The notes: generated from the sequence alone by a model not told the origin. DNA of 61,559 nucleotides from Chloroflexota bacterium (GCA_026389695.1 JAPLHI010000036.1:1-61559); one strand, 5' to 3'. Numbered from the stretch's first letter, positions 44,077 to 52,849 are shown. Made by a program: numbers and translations.

Positions 44077-44685
44077 ATGGCGGGCATACTTGGTAAAAAA
44101 ATTGGGATGACCCAGATTTACAGGGAAAATCGCGAAATAGCCGTGACTGCTGTGGAAGCCGGACCCTGTTGTGTAATACAGGTAAAAACAGCTGACAAAG
44201 ATAATTACAATGCTGTTCAGCTTGGCTTTGGTGAATCAAAGCGTCTTAATAAACCGGAGAAGGGCCATCTTAAGGACAACGGCCAGTATAGATACCTGCG
44301 CGAATTGAAGATAGACGATATCAAAGAATTCCAGGTCGGTCAAAAAATAGATGTGGGCATGTTTAAAGCCGGCGATATTGTAAATATAGAGGGAATTTCA
44401 AAGGGCAAAGGATTCGCAGGCGGAGTTAAGAGGTACCATTTCCGGGGAGGGCCAAAAACTCACGGTCAATCGGACAGGCACCGCGCACCGGGATCTATAG
44501 GTTCAACTACCACTCCCGGCCGTGTGTTCAAGGGACTTCGCATGGCAGGACATCTTGGCGCCAGGAAAGTCACGGCTCGCAACCTGGAGATAGTAGATGT
44601 TGACCCGGCAAAACATTTGCTACTTCTCAAGGGAGCTGTCCCGGGAGCCCGGGGTGGGCTACTGATAATCGAAAAAGCTGCATAA
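44077..44685 (+). CDS. rplC: Ribosomal protein L3
   Basis: 202 residues: MAGILGKKIGMTQIY start and GGPKTHGQSDRHRAPGSIG, the loop that reaches the peptidyl-transferase centre and carries the methylated Gln in E. coli. Normal length. Nine bases after rpsJ. Confidence 0.97.
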   Translation: MAGILGKKIGMTQIYRENREIAVTAVEAGPCCVIQVKTADKDNYNAVQLGFGESKRLNKPEKGHLKDNGQYRYLRELKIDDIKEFQVGQKIDVGMFKAGDIVNIEGISKGKGFAGGVKRYHFRGGPKTHGQSDRHRAPGSIGSTTTPGRVFKGLRMAGHLGARKVTARNLEIVDVDPAKHLLLLKGAVPGARGGLLIIEKAA

Positions 44686-44702
44686 AAGGAACGTAAATAG
44701 AC

Positions 44703-45353
44703 GTGGAGTTAGAAGTATATAATTTAAAAGGTGAAAAGGCTGGCATAGTTCAGGTAAGCGATTATATTTTCGCTGCACCGGTTAACGAGACGGTAGTTCA
44801 CCAGGCGCTTGTCAGGCAACTCGCTAACAAGCGTCAGGGCACTGCTGATACTCAAACCAGATCTGATGTAAAGAGAAGTACACGTAAACTGTATGCGCAG
44901 AAACATACAGGCAGATCCAGGCGTGGAAGCGCCACATCTCCTTTGTTGAAAGGCGGCTCTGTGGTCTTCGGTCCTCATCCACGCGACTATCGCCAGGCAA
45001 TGCCCAAAAAAATGTGCAGGCTGGCGCTCCGGAGCGTGCTTTCTGGGAAGGTGAAGGATGGTGAGCTGAAGATTGTGGAAAAGTTACAACTGGCTGAGCC
45101 TAAAACCAGGTTGTTGGACGAGATGCTTGGCATATTAGGAGTGGACAGCACTGCGATTATTGGAGTTGCCCTGAGCAACGATTATTTAACGTTGGCAGCG
45201 TCTAATATACCCGGGATAAAGACGACCATGGTTTCCATGCTTAATGTTGCTGACTTACTTGCATATAAGATGCTGGTACTTGATGTTGATGCTGTGAAGA
45301 AGATAGAGGAGATCTGGGAAAAGAAAGAAACCGGGAAAGTTAAGGCAAATTAA
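44703..45353 (+). CDS. rplD: Ribosomal protein L4
   Basis: 216 residues from a GTG start. The extended tunnel-lining loop includes the KLYAQKHTGRSRRGSATSPLLKGGSVVFGP region. The C-terminal part has NIPGIKTTMVSMLNVADLL. In E. coli L4 represses the S10 operon; whether it does so here is not visible. Confidence 0.96.
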   Translation: MELEVYNLKGEKAGIVQVSDYIFAAPVNETVVHQALVRQLANKRQGTADTQTRSDVKRSTRKLYAQKHTGRSRRGSATSPLLKGGSVVFGPHPRDYRQAMPKKMCRLALRSVLSGKVKDGELKIVEKLQLAEPKTRLLDEMLGILGVDSTAIIGVALSNDYLTLAASNIPGIKTTMVSMLNVADLLAYKMLVLDVDAVKKIEEIWEKKETGKVKAN

Positions 45354-45381
45354 AGCTATTTATTAAGGAATAGTAGTTAAT

Positions 45382-45666
45382 ATGAATGTTTATGAGGTAC
45401 TGCGCAGGCCACTGGTAACTGAAAAGGTCAGCCGCCTTGCGGAACAAAACAAATACGCCTTTGAAGTTTATAAGAAGGCCTCGAAAGAGCAGATAAAGCA
45501 GGCTGTCGAGAAGGCATTTAAAGTCGGTGTAATCGGAGTGAATATTATCAATGTCCCCGGTGAGACCAGGAGGATGGGAAAGCGGGAAGTGACCAGGGCA
45601 TCGTGGAAGAAGGCAGTAGTGACACTCAAAGAAGGCGATAAAATACAGTTCTTTGAGGGAGTCTGA
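45382..45666 (+). CDS. rplW: Ribosomal protein L23
   Basis: 94 residues: VLRRPLVTEKVSRL, KYAFEVYKKASKEQIKQAVE and GVNIINVPG are typical. It lies at the tunnel exit and docks SRP and trigger factor. Normal length. It is followed by a small basic ORF before rplB. Confidence 0.96.
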   Translation: MNVYEVLRRPLVTEKVSRLAEQNKYAFEVYKKASKEQIKQAVEKAFKVGVIGVNIINVPGETRRMGKREVTRASWKKAVVTLKEGDKIQFFEGV

Positions 45667-45683
45667 GATAACAGGAGTATAAA

Positions 45684-45779
45684 TTGGGTTCTGTTATAAA
45701 GAAACGTAAAAAGAAGATGGCGAAACATAAACATCGGAAGCTTTTAAAAAAGAACCGATGGCAAAGACGTCATCCTTAA
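45684..45779 (+). CDS. bS22-like small basic protein (AURKAIP1/COX24 domain)
   Basis: 31 codons from a TTG with GGAG seven bases upstream. The product MGSVIKKRKKKMAKHKHRK.. ends in KKNRWQRRHP. It matches the AURKAIP1/COX24 family (MGSVIKKRRKRMxKKKHRK pattern), known as ribosomal protein bS22 in actinobacteria and related to mitochondrial mS38. It is too short for usual ORF cut-offs. It lies between rplW and rplB, an unusual place inside the S10 operon, and has no room for anything else. It is likely a small-subunit ribosomal protein. Confidence 0.88.
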   Translation: MGSVIKKRKKKMAKHKHRKLLKKNRWQRRHP

Positions 45780-45799
45780 TTAGGTAGGAGTTGTAAGAT

Positions 45800-46630
45800 T
45801 TGGCTTTAAAGACATATCGTCCTACATCACCTGGGATCCGGGGGATGGTGAGGCTCACTTTTGATGAGATTACCAAGACGCAGCCGGAAAAATCCCTGTT
45901 ATTGCCGTTAAAAAGGAAGGCGGGCAGAAATAGCAGGGGTGTGATCACTACGCGTCACAGGGGTGGTGGCGCTAAACGCATGCTGCGCATGATAGATTTT
46001 AAAAGGGATAAACTTGGCGTACCGGGTAAAATAGCTGCCATTGAATATGATCCCGGGCGTTCGGCAAGGATAGCCCTGATTTACTATGCTGATGGCGAAA
46101 AACGCTATATGCTGGCGCCTCTGGGATTAGGTGTTGGTGATGGCATACAGGCCGGTTCAGGCTCGGAAATTAAACCCGGCAATAATCTGCCGCTCGGAGA
46201 GATTCCGGCTGGCACTCTGGTACACAATCTTGAATTCGAACCAAACAAAGGCGGGCAAATAGTACGGAGTGCCGGGACTGCCGCTCAACTGCTTAGCAGA
46301 GAAGATAAATATTCGCTGGTGCGCTTGCCGTCAGGCGAGGTGCGCCGCTTCCTTAACGATTGCAGGGCAACTATTGGGCAGGTAGGTAATCTGGATCACC
46401 AGAATGTGAAATTAGGTAAGGCAGGTCGTACCCGCTGGCTGGGCAGGCGTCCCAAGGTCAGAGGTTCTGCCATGACTCCGCGAGACCATCCCCACGGTGG
46501 CGGTGAAGGCAGAGCACCACGCGGTATGGCCCCGAAGACCCCCTGGGGTAAGCCGGCGCTCGGCCACAGGACTCGTGTTGGCAAACCCTCGGACAGATTA
46601 ATCGTAAGGCGCCGTTTTGCGGAGAAATAA
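45800..46630 (+). CDS. rplB: Ribosomal protein L2
   Basis: 276 residues from a TTG start (LALKTYRPTSPGIRGM). The C-terminal GSAMTPRDHPHGGGEGRAP holds the histidine near the peptidyl-transferase centre. The usual sequence reads NPVDHPHGGGEG, so the change to TPRDHP is small. Normal length. Confidence 0.96.
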   Translation: MALKTYRPTSPGIRGMVRLTFDEITKTQPEKSLLLPLKRKAGRNSRGVITTRHRGGGAKRMLRMIDFKRDKLGVPGKIAAIEYDPGRSARIALIYYADGEKRYMLAPLGLGVGDGIQAGSGSEIKPGNNLPLGEIPAGTLVHNLEFEPNKGGQIVRSAGTAAQLLSREDKYSLVRLPSGEVRRFLNDCRATIGQVGNLDHQNVKLGKAGRTRWLGRRPKVRGSAMTPRDHPHGGGEGRAPRGMAPKTPWGKPALGHRTRVGKPSDRLIVRRRFAEK

Positions 46631-46645
46631 AGAGGTAAGGTAAAT

Positions 46646-46942
46646 ATGTCACGTTCAGCGAAAAAGGGCCCGTACTGTCATCCCAAGCTGCTGAAAAAAA
46701 TAGATGCGCTTAATAAAAAAGGCGAAAAACAGGTTATTAAGACCTGGGCACGTTCGTCAACGATTATGCCAGAAATGATCGGGCATACAATTGGCGTTCA
46801 TGATGGCAGAAGGCATGTGCCAATATTCATAACGGAGAACATGGTCGGCCATAAACTTGGTGAATTTGCCATCACCAGGACTTTCCGCGGTCACGTTACC
46901 AAAGCTGCGGTGACTCCGACCAAAAAGAAACAAGTAGGTTAA
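46646..46942 (+). CDS. rpsS: Ribosomal protein S19
   Basis: 98 residues with KKGPYCHPKLLKKI, KTWARSSTIMPEMIGHTIGVHDG and GEFAITRTFRGH. It binds S13 in the 30S head. Slightly longer than the usual 92-93 residues because of a basic C-terminal tail. Confidence 0.96.
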   Translation: MSRSAKKGPYCHPKLLKKIDALNKKGEKQVIKTWARSSTIMPEMIGHTIGVHDGRRHVPIFITENMVGHKLGEFAITRTFRGHVTKAAVTPTKKKQVG

Positions 46943-46945
46943 GCT

Positions 46946-47284
46946 ATGAAAGTCGGATCAGTTGCTAAAGATATAGGAATTCCGCCTCGCAAGGTAAAGC
47001 TCGTGGTTGATATGGTGCGAGGTATGAAAGTTGAAAATGCCTTGAATATTTTAAAATTTACGCCCACGCCAGCGGCGAAAGCTGTGGCCAAAGCGATTAA
47101 ATCTGCGTCGTCGAATGCGGAAAACAATTATCATATGGATCCGGCTGAATTAAAAGTAGTCCATATAACAGCCGATGAGGGACGCACGCTAAAAAGATAT
47201 AGACCTCAAGCGCGGGGACGCTTCAGCCCGATATTAAAACGTTCAACGCACATTAAGGTTTTCGTTTCCGAGGAGGAAAAATAA
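46946..47284 (+). CDS. rplV: Ribosomal protein L22
   Basis: 112 residues: IPPRKVKLVVDMVRGM, the beta-hairpin region KRYRPQARGRFSPILKRSTHIKV that lines the exit tunnel. Three bases after rpsS, and the next start follows immediately. Confidence 0.96.
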   Translation: MKVGSVAKDIGIPPRKVKLVVDMVRGMKVENALNILKFTPTPAAKAVAKAIKSASSNAENNYHMDPAELKVVHITADEGRTLKRYRPQARGRFSPILKRSTHIKVFVSEEEK

Positions 47285-47956
47285 GTGGGACATAAAGTTC
47301 ATCCCTATGGTTTCAGGATAGGTGTCATACGAGGATGGAAAGCCAAGTGGTATGACGAGAAGCACTATCTGGAAGCTCTGCACGATGATTTGAAATTGAG
47401 GAAGGCCGTCAAAGCCAGGCTTAAAGAAGGCGCAGTGGCAAGGGTTGAAATAGATCGGCAGGGGAATGATATACTTGTCACCATCTTTACAGCACGCCCT
47501 GGCATCGTAATCGGCAGGGGTGGACAGAGGGCTGAGGAACTGAGGTCCGAATTGGAGAAACAATGCGGTAAGAAAGTTAAGCTTTCTATCAAGGAAGTAG
47601 AACAACCGGAACTTGAAGCTATGCTGGTAGCACGCAATGTGGCAGACCAACTGGAAAGGCGTGTTACTTTCAGACGGGCAATGAAGCAGGCTGTTTTTAA
47701 AACCCGCCAGGCAGGCGCCAAGGGTATTAAAATCAGCTGCGCAGGAAGACTGGGTGGGGCAGAAATAGCAAGGCGAGAGACTATCCACGAAGGCCGATTA
47801 CCGCTGCACACATTAAGTGCGGATATAGATTATGGTTTAGCTGAAGCTGCTACAACGATGGGCAATATTGGCGTTAAAGTATGGATTTATAAAGGCAACA
47901 TTATACCCGAGGTAAGGAGAGAAAGTGCTACAACCAAAACGAGTGAAGTATCGTAA
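47285..47956 (+). CDS. rpsC: Ribosomal protein S3
   Basis: 223 residues from a GTG. The KH domain has the GxxG loop as GRGG in IVIGRGGQRAEEL, and the C-terminal domain has GRLGGAEIARRE. S3 lines the mRNA entry channel. Its end overlaps the rplP start by 32 bases, which implies translational coupling. Confidence 0.96.
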   Translation: MGHKVHPYGFRIGVIRGWKAKWYDEKHYLEALHDDLKLRKAVKARLKEGAVARVEIDRQGNDILVTIFTARPGIVIGRGGQRAEELRSELEKQCGKKVKLSIKEVEQPELEAMLVARNVADQLERRVTFRRAMKQAVFKTRQAGAKGIKISCAGRLGGAEIARRETIHEGRLPLHTLSADIDYGLAEAATTMGNIGVKVWIYKGNIIPEVRRESATTKTSEVS

Positions 47957-48365
47957 GTGCCATCGCGGTCACCTCAGGGGTCAGGCACAATCCGGTAACA
48001 CCATTGTTTTTGGTGACTACGGCTTAAAAGCTGAGGAAGCTCACTGGATTACTGCGCGGCAGATAGAAGCAGCCCGCCGCGTTATTGTCAGGTATCTGCG
48101 CCGTGGCGGCCAGGTATGGATACGCATTTATCCCGATAAGCCTGTAACCAAGAAACCGGCAGAAACCAGAATGGGGAGCGGTAAAGGTAACGTTGATCAC
48201 TGGGTAGCTGTTGTCAAACCGGGGAGAGTACTTTTTGAAATAGGTGGAATTAAGGAAAACATGGCAATGGAAGCGATCCACCTGGCTTCTTATAAACTAC
48301 CAATTAAAACGAAATATATAGTACGTGAAACCCTTAAAGAAGAGGTAAAAGGTGAAACTCACTGA
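47925..48365 (+). CDS. rplP: Ribosomal protein L16
   Basis: 146 residues from a GTG inside rpsC: MLQPKRVKYRKCHRGHLRG is the family start. RMGSGKGNVDHWVAVVKPG holds the Arg that is hydroxylated in some bacteria. Normal length. Confidence 0.95.
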   Translation: MLQPKRVKYRKCHRGHLRGQAQSGNTIVFGDYGLKAEEAHWITARQIEAARRVIVRYLRRGGQVWIRIYPDKPVTKKPAETRMGSGKGNVDHWVAVVKPGRVLFEIGGIKENMAMEAIHLASYKLPIKTKYIVRETLKEEVKGETH

Positions 48366-48549
48366 AATTCGGGCACTGGGCGAAGCTGAACTGAATAGGA
48401 AGCTGGAGGAAGCTCATCAGGAGCTTCTTAACTTACGATTTAAACTAGCTACACGGCAGTTGGTGAATCATCGCGAGTTACCCAAAGTTAAGAAGAGGAT
48501 AGCCAGGATTAACACCATAATTAGAGAGAGGGAGCTTGGCAAGAAATAA
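48352..48549 (+). CDS. rpmC: Ribosomal protein L29
   Basis: 65 residues from a GTG that overlaps rplP by 14 bases: KLTEIRALGEAELNRKLEEA and LNLRFKLATRQLVNHRELPKVKK-type helices. Normal length. It sits beside L23 at the tunnel exit. Confidence 0.94.
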   Translation: MKLTEIRALGEAELNRKLEEAHQELLNLRFKLATRQLVNHRELPKVKKRIARINTIIRERELGKK

Positions 48550-48552
48550 AAA

Positions 48553-48852
48553 ATGGAAAAAAACCGTAAGAGTAGAGTAGGCAGAATAGTCAGTAATAAA
48601 ATGGATAAAACAGTGGTTATCCGGGTGGAGAGCCTGCGAAGGCATCCTCTCTATCATAAAGTGATCAGGCATGTCTCTAAATTTAAGGCACATGATGAGA
48701 ATAATTCTTGTAACACAGGCGATGTTGTGAGAATTGTTGAAACCCGTCCCTTATCCAGGGACAAGAGATGGAAGGTCGTTGAAATAATTCAGAAGAAAGA
48801 AGCAGTCGAGGCTGTAAAAGACGAGTTGGCACAGGTAAATCAGGAGAAATAA
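48553..48852 (+). CDS. rpsQ: Ribosomal protein S17
   Basis: 99 residues: GRIVSNKMDKTVVIRVESLRRHPLYHKVI and GDVVRIVETRPLSRDKRW. An extra helical C-terminus (about 15 residues) goes beyond the usual 85. Confidence 0.95.
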   Translation: MEKNRKSRVGRIVSNKMDKTVVIRVESLRRHPLYHKVIRHVSKFKAHDENNSCNTGDVVRIVETRPLSRDKRWKVVEIIQKKEAVEAVKDELAQVNQEK

Positions 48853-48855
48853 GAA

Positions 48856-49224
48856 GTGATTCAGACCTTAACCAGGCTCAAGGTAGCAGATAACACGGGT
48901 GCCCGGCAAGTGATGTGCATTGGGGTACCCGGTGGAACGCGAAGGCGTTACGCCGGTGTGGGTGATGTAATTACCTGCAGCGTAAAAAGGGCTATACCCG
49001 GTGGAGTTGTGAAAAAAGGCGATGTGGTCAAGGCAGTTATAGTTCGTGTGGCCAACCATCATCATCGACCGGATGGCTCATATGTACGGTTCGATGATAA
49101 TGCTGCTGTGATACTTGATGATAAAGGCAATCCCAAGGGAACCAGGATTTTCGGCCCTGTAGCAAGAGAATTAAGGGATAAGAACTTCATGAAGATTATT
49201 TCCCTGGCCCCGGAGGTACTCTGA
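48856..49224 (+). CDS. rplN: Ribosomal protein L14
   Basis: 122 residues from a GTG. MIQTLTRLKVADNTGARQVMCI, GDVVKAVIVRV, IFGPVARELRDKNFMKIISLAPEVL. Canonical length. It marks the start of the spc-type order. Confidence 0.96.
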   Translation: MIQTLTRLKVADNTGARQVMCIGVPGGTRRRYAGVGDVITCSVKRAIPGGVVKKGDVVKAVIVRVANHHHRPDGSYVRFDDNAAVILDDKGNPKGTRIFGPVARELRDKNFMKIISLAPEVL

Positions 49225-49225
49225 G

Positions 49226-49537
49226 ATGAAGATTCAAAAGAACGATACCGTCATCATCATAGCAGGTAAGGACAAGGGGAAAAAGGGAAAGGTACGCAAA
49301 GCTTTACCGGTAAAGGAAAGAATCATTATAGAAGGTTTGAACTTAATTAAGCGGCACTCCAAAACAAAGGGTAAAGCCAGGCAGGCAGGAATCATCGAGC
49401 TTGAAGGACCTGTTCACGTTTCTAACGTGATGGTTATATGCAATAAATGCAATAAGCCGGCGCGTATTGGATACCGGGAGCTTGAAGACGGTAAGAGAGC
49501 CAGGTACTGTCATAACTGCTCGGAGATCATGGATTAA
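49226..49537 (+). CDS. rplX: Ribosomal protein L24
   Basis: 103 residues with the KOW motif (VIIIAGKDKGKKGKVRKALP). The C-terminal half carries four cysteines, C-x2-C (CNKC) and C-x2-C (CHNC), so a zinc-ribbon form of L24. Confidence 0.95.
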   Translation: MKIQKNDTVIIIAGKDKGKKGKVRKALPVKERIIIEGLNLIKRHSKTKGKARQAGIIELEGPVHVSNVMVICNKCNKPARIGYRELEDGKRARYCHNCSEIMD

Positions 49538-49554
49538 ACTGAGGTAACTCGATA

Positions 49555-50097
49555 ATGACAAGGCTAAAAGATAGATATAATAAAGAAATAGTCGCCCAGA
49601 TTATGAAAAAGCACAAGTACAAGAATATTATGGAAGTAGCCAGGCTCACTAAGATTGTACTTAATATCGGTTTGGGCGAATCGCTTGCTAATCCTAAAGC
49701 TATGGAAGCTGCTGAAAAGGATCTGACTGCTATTGCAGGTCAGCATGCCGTTGTAACGAAAGCTAAGAAGTCCATTGCCTCTTTTAAACTACGAGCCGGG
49801 GTTCCCATAGGAATTATGGTTACACTGCGCGGTAAACGAATGTATGAGTTTTTCGATAAACTTGTCAGCGTTGTCCTCCCTAGAATACGTGATTTCCAGG
49901 GAATATCCAGGGATGCTTTTGATGGACAGGGTAATTATACTCTGGGGCTGAAAGAGCAGATTGTATTCCCGGAGATTGAATATGACAAGGTCGACAAAAC
50001 CAGGGGGCTGGAAATAACGGTTGTTACTACGGCCAAGACAGATGAAGATGGCAGACGATTGCTTGAAGCGATGGGTATGCCTTTCAGAAAAAATTAA
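49555..50097 (+). CDS. rplE: Ribosomal protein L5
   Basis: 180 residues: KIVLNIGLGES, KSIASFKLRAGVPIG and RDFQGISRDAFDGQGNYTLG are canonical. It binds 5S rRNA and contacts S13 across the subunits. Confidence 0.96.
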   Translation: MTRLKDRYNKEIVAQIMKKHKYKNIMEVARLTKIVLNIGLGESLANPKAMEAAEKDLTAIAGQHAVVTKAKKSIASFKLRAGVPIGIMVTLRGKRMYEFFDKLVSVVLPRIRDFQGISRDAFDGQGNYTLGLKEQIVFPEIEYDKVDKTRGLEITVVTTAKTDEDGRRLLEAMGMPFRKN

Positions 50098-50109
50098 TAG
50101 GGTAAAATT

Positions 50110-50295
50110 ATGGCGAAGACTTGTAAGATACTAAAATCGAACCGACCGCCTAAATACAGGGTGCAGCAGCACAACCGCTGCCGCCTGTGCGGAAGGCCAA
50201 GGGCATATATAAGGAAGTTTGGTATATGCCGCATATGTTTCCGCACATTAGCCTTGAACGGAGAGCTTCCGGGGGTCAGGAAATCGAGCTGGTAA
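50110..50295 (+). CDS. rpsZ: Ribosomal protein S14, zinc form
   Basis: 61 residues of the short C+ type: zinc ligands in CRLCGR and CRICF. The end LPGVRKSSW is the family C-terminus. Zinc-dependent S14 goes with the other zinc-binding ribosomal proteins here (L24, S4, L36). Confidence 0.96.
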   Translation: MAKTCKILKSNRPPKYRVQQHNRCRLCGRPRAYIRKFGICRICFRTLALNGELPGVRKSSW

Positions 50296-50319
50296 TAATA
50301 TTAGCGGAGTATTTAATCG

Positions 50320-50712
50320 ATGGTTACTGATCCAATAGCTGATATGTTAACACGGTTGCGCAACGGCGCTATGGCACGTCACGACAGCGTCATGATTCCT
50401 GCTTCCAAGATGAAATTGGCAATCGCCAAGATTATCAGAGAAGAAGGCTTTGTCGCTGATTATACGCTGGTTAAAAGTGAGCCGCAGCGCATGATAAAAG
50501 TTACACTGAAGTATATTGATAAACAGCCGGCATTTTTAGGATTGGAAAAGGTGAGTAAACCCGGCCTGCGTGTATATGCAGGGAAAAGGGAAATACCCAG
50601 GGTGTATGGCGGTATCGGTATTGCAATAATATCTACATCTAAAGGCGTTATGACGGGCCAGGACGCCTGGAAAAAGAATCTTGGCGGCGAAATATTATGT
50701 TATGTATGGTAA
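50320..50712 (+). CDS. rpsH: Ribosomal protein S8
   Basis: 130 residues: DPIADMLTRLRNGAMARHDSV start, SKPGLRVYA, and the C-terminal GIAIISTSKGVMTG with the conserved STS. In E. coli S8 represses the spc operon. Confidence 0.96.
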   Translation: MVTDPIADMLTRLRNGAMARHDSVMIPASKMKLAIAKIIREEGFVADYTLVKSEPQRMIKVTLKYIDKQPAFLGLEKVSKPGLRVYAGKREIPRVYGGIGIAIISTSKGVMTGQDAWKKNLGGEILCYVW

Positions 50713-50734
50713 TCCAAATTTGTGAGGTGAATCT

Positions 50735-51289
50735 GTGTCCCGAATAGGAAAAATGCCGGTAGCCATCCCTGCCGGGGTTAAAATCAAAATCGATGGCAGG
50801 GAAGTTACTGTTGAGGGAAGCAAAGGGAAAATAACCCGAGTATTTCACCCGGATATCAAGATAATCCAGGAAGGCGGGAGTCTGATCGTGTCAAGACCCA
50901 CTGATAACCGAAATCACAGGGCTTTGCATGGATTGAGCCGCTCGATCCTGGCAAATATGGTAGAAGGGGTTACCAAAGGCTTTGAGAAAAGCTTGGAACT
51001 ATCCGGCGTTGGCTATCGAGCACAAAAAGCAGGCACTAAATTGACTCTTCAAGTAGGTTATAGCCATCCCGTGGAGTTCGAATCGCCCAAAGGAATTGAC
51101 ATTACGGTCGACGGAACAAATAAAATCCGTATTGTCGGTATTGATAAAGAGCTTGTAGGTGAAACGGCTGCAGAGATCAGGCGGATTCGCATCCCGGACT
51201 CTTATAAGGGTAAGGGTATTAAATATTTGGGAGAAAGATTACGCCTGAAGGCTGGTAAAGCCGGTAAAACAGCTACAAAGGGGAAATAG
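50735..51289 (+). CDS. rplF: Ribosomal protein L6
   Basis: 184 residues from a GTG: MSRIGKMPVAIPAGVKIKID, two L6 folds, and the C-terminal signature RRIRIPDSYKGKGIKYLGE. Normal length. Confidence 0.96.
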   Translation: MSRIGKMPVAIPAGVKIKIDGREVTVEGSKGKITRVFHPDIKIIQEGGSLIVSRPTDNRNHRALHGLSRSILANMVEGVTKGFEKSLELSGVGYRAQKAGTKLTLQVGYSHPVEFESPKGIDITVDGTNKIRIVGIDKELVGETAAEIRRIRIPDSYKGKGIKYLGERLRLKAGKAGKTATKGK

Positions 51290-51292
51290 TAA

Positions 51293-51658
51293 ATGCCTAA
51301 GGTTAGCGCTAACTTAGCAAGAAAAAGACGGCATGCCCGCGTAAGGGACCATGTTGCGGGTACCGCAAATAAACCGAGGCTTTGTGTTTTTCGCAGTCTC
51401 AATAATATTCATGCTCAAATAATTGATGATGTAGATGGTAAAACAATTGTTTCGGCTGGTAGTCTCATAGCTGAGATAAAAGAACAAACAGGTGGAAAAA
51501 ATAAAACCCAGGTTGCTGAACTTGTGGGCTCTCTTTTAGCCAGGGCTGCCAAAGAAAAGGGGATTGCCCGGGTTGTATTTGATAGGGGTGGTTATAAATA
51601 CCACGGCAGGATCAAAGCTCTGGCTGAATCAGCACGGAAAGCAGGATTAGAATTTTGA
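51293..51658 (+). CDS. rplR: Ribosomal protein L18
   Basis: 121 residues. RLCVFRSLNNIHAQIIDD-type core (PRLCVFRSLNNIHAQII) and VVFDRGGYKYHGRIKALAESARKAGLEF at the end. Binds 5S rRNA with L5. Confidence 0.95.
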   Translation: MPKVSANLARKRRHARVRDHVAGTANKPRLCVFRSLNNIHAQIIDDVDGKTIVSAGSLIAEIKEQTGGKNKTQVAELVGSLLARAAKEKGIARVVFDRGGYKYHGRIKALAESARKAGLEF

Positions 51659-51668
51659 GGATTAATAT

Positions 51669-52196
51669 ATGAAAGCAGTAACGAAAATATATGCTCCTAT
51701 AATAAGAGTTGATGCCAGCGAGCTGGAGCTGAGCGAAAAACTGGTAACCCTGAACCGCGTTACAAAGGTTGTCAAGGGCGGCAAGAACATGCATTTTAGA
51801 GCGCTCGTAGTCGTAGGTGACGGTAAAGGGCATGTGGGAGCCGGCCTGGGCAAAGCGAGGGAAGTACCGGAAGCCATCCGCAAAGCAGGGGTTGCTGCTA
51901 AGAAAAACTTGGTTACCGTGACTTTTAAAGAAAGCACGATACCGCATGAAATCCTTGCCAAGTATGGTTCTGCGAAAGTCTTACTTAAACCGGCGCCTCC
52001 GGGTACCGGTGTGATAGCCGGCGGCGGAGTGCGAGCCGTAATTGAGGCTGTTGGGGTAAAAGACATATTAACGAAATCACTGGGTTGCGCTAATCCTATT
52101 AACGTTGCCAAAGCAACAATTATGGCTCTGGCCAATCTTAGAAATCCTCAAGAGACGATCGATAGAAGAAAAGCACATAATACTGAGGGGAACTGA
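51669..52196 (+). CDS. rpsE: Ribosomal protein S5
   Basis: 175 residues: ELSEKLVTLNRVTKVVKGGK, GKGHVGAGLGKAREVPEAI and AGGGVRAVIEAVGVKDIL are canonical. S5 works in decoding accuracy and mRNA unwinding. Confidence 0.96.
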   Translation: MKAVTKIYAPIIRVDASELELSEKLVTLNRVTKVVKGGKNMHFRALVVVGDGKGHVGAGLGKAREVPEAIRKAGVAAKKNLVTVTFKESTIPHEILAKYGSAKVLLKPAPPGTGVIAGGGVRAVIEAVGVKDILTKSLGCANPINVAKATIMALANLRNPQETIDRRKAHNTEGN

Positions 52197-52200
52197 GCAA

Positions 52201-52395
52201 GTGGCTAAATTGATTATTAAGTGGATAAAAAGCGGTATAGGTTACCCCCGCGATCAGCGAGGAACGATGAAGGCTCTGGGCTTTCACAGGTTAAACGAAG
52301 TGGTCGAAAAAGAAGATACTCCAACCATCCGGGGTATGATTAATAAGGTAAACCATCTGGTTTCAGTAGAAGAGAAAGGAAATGGACCAAAGTAA
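52201..52395 (+). CDS. rpmD: Ribosomal protein L30
   Basis: 64 residues from the GTG at 52201, just after the rpsE stop. WIKSGIGYPRDQRGTMKALG and RLNEVVEKEDTPTIRGMINKV are family-typical. Frame-open sequence before 52201 belongs to rpsE in another frame. It overlaps rplO by 14 bases. Confidence 0.93.
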   Translation: MAKLIIKWIKSGIGYPRDQRGTMKALGFHRLNEVVEKEDTPTIRGMINKVNHLVSVEEKGNGPK

Positions 52396-52849
52396 TTTAA
52401 AACCTCCGGCAGGAGCCAAGCACAAGAAAAAACGTGTTGGCTGCGGCGACGGTAGCGGACATGGAACGTTTTCTACGCGGGGATGTAAAGGACAGAAATC
52501 GCGCTCCGGCCGCGATTTGCGTCCCGGCTTTGAGGGTGGGCAGTTGCCACTCATCAAACGTCTGCCCTGGAAGCGTGGTTTTACTAAGGTAAACAGGATA
52601 GAATACAGTATCGTTAATGTCGGAGACCTGAGATTATTCGACGCAAATTCTGAAGTTGGGATTGAATCGTTGCTTGAAAACGGACTGATTAAAAACGTCA
52701 GTCATCCCATTAAAATTCTGGGTACCGGAGAACTTGACCGGCCTCTAACCGTTAAGGCCAATAAATTCTCTGCTTCTGCGAAAGGTAAAATTGAATCAGC
52801 CGGCGGTAACTTCTCGGTATGCTGGATATGTTCAGCGGCGGCGCCATGA
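52382..52849 (+). CDS. rplO: Ribosomal protein L15, C-terminus replaced at a deletion junction
   Basis: L15 is normal from the start (LKPPAGAKHKKKRVGCGDGSGHG, RPGFEGGQLPLIKRLPWKRGF) to KGKIESAGG, near its usual last residues. After about 52806 the frame reads NFSVCWICSAAAP, which is out-of-frame secY sequence, and stops at 52849. The last four to six residues of L15, its stop codon and the start of secY are missing. The function of L15 might survive; the lesion in secY is more severe. Confidence 0.9.
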   Translation: MDQSNLKPPAGAKHKKKRVGCGDGSGHGTFSTRGCKGQKSRSGRDLRPGFEGGQLPLIKRLPWKRGFTKVNRIEYSIVNVGDLRLFDANSEVGIESLLENGLIKNVSHPIKILGTGELDRPLTVKANKFSASAKGKIESAGGNFSVCWICSAAAP

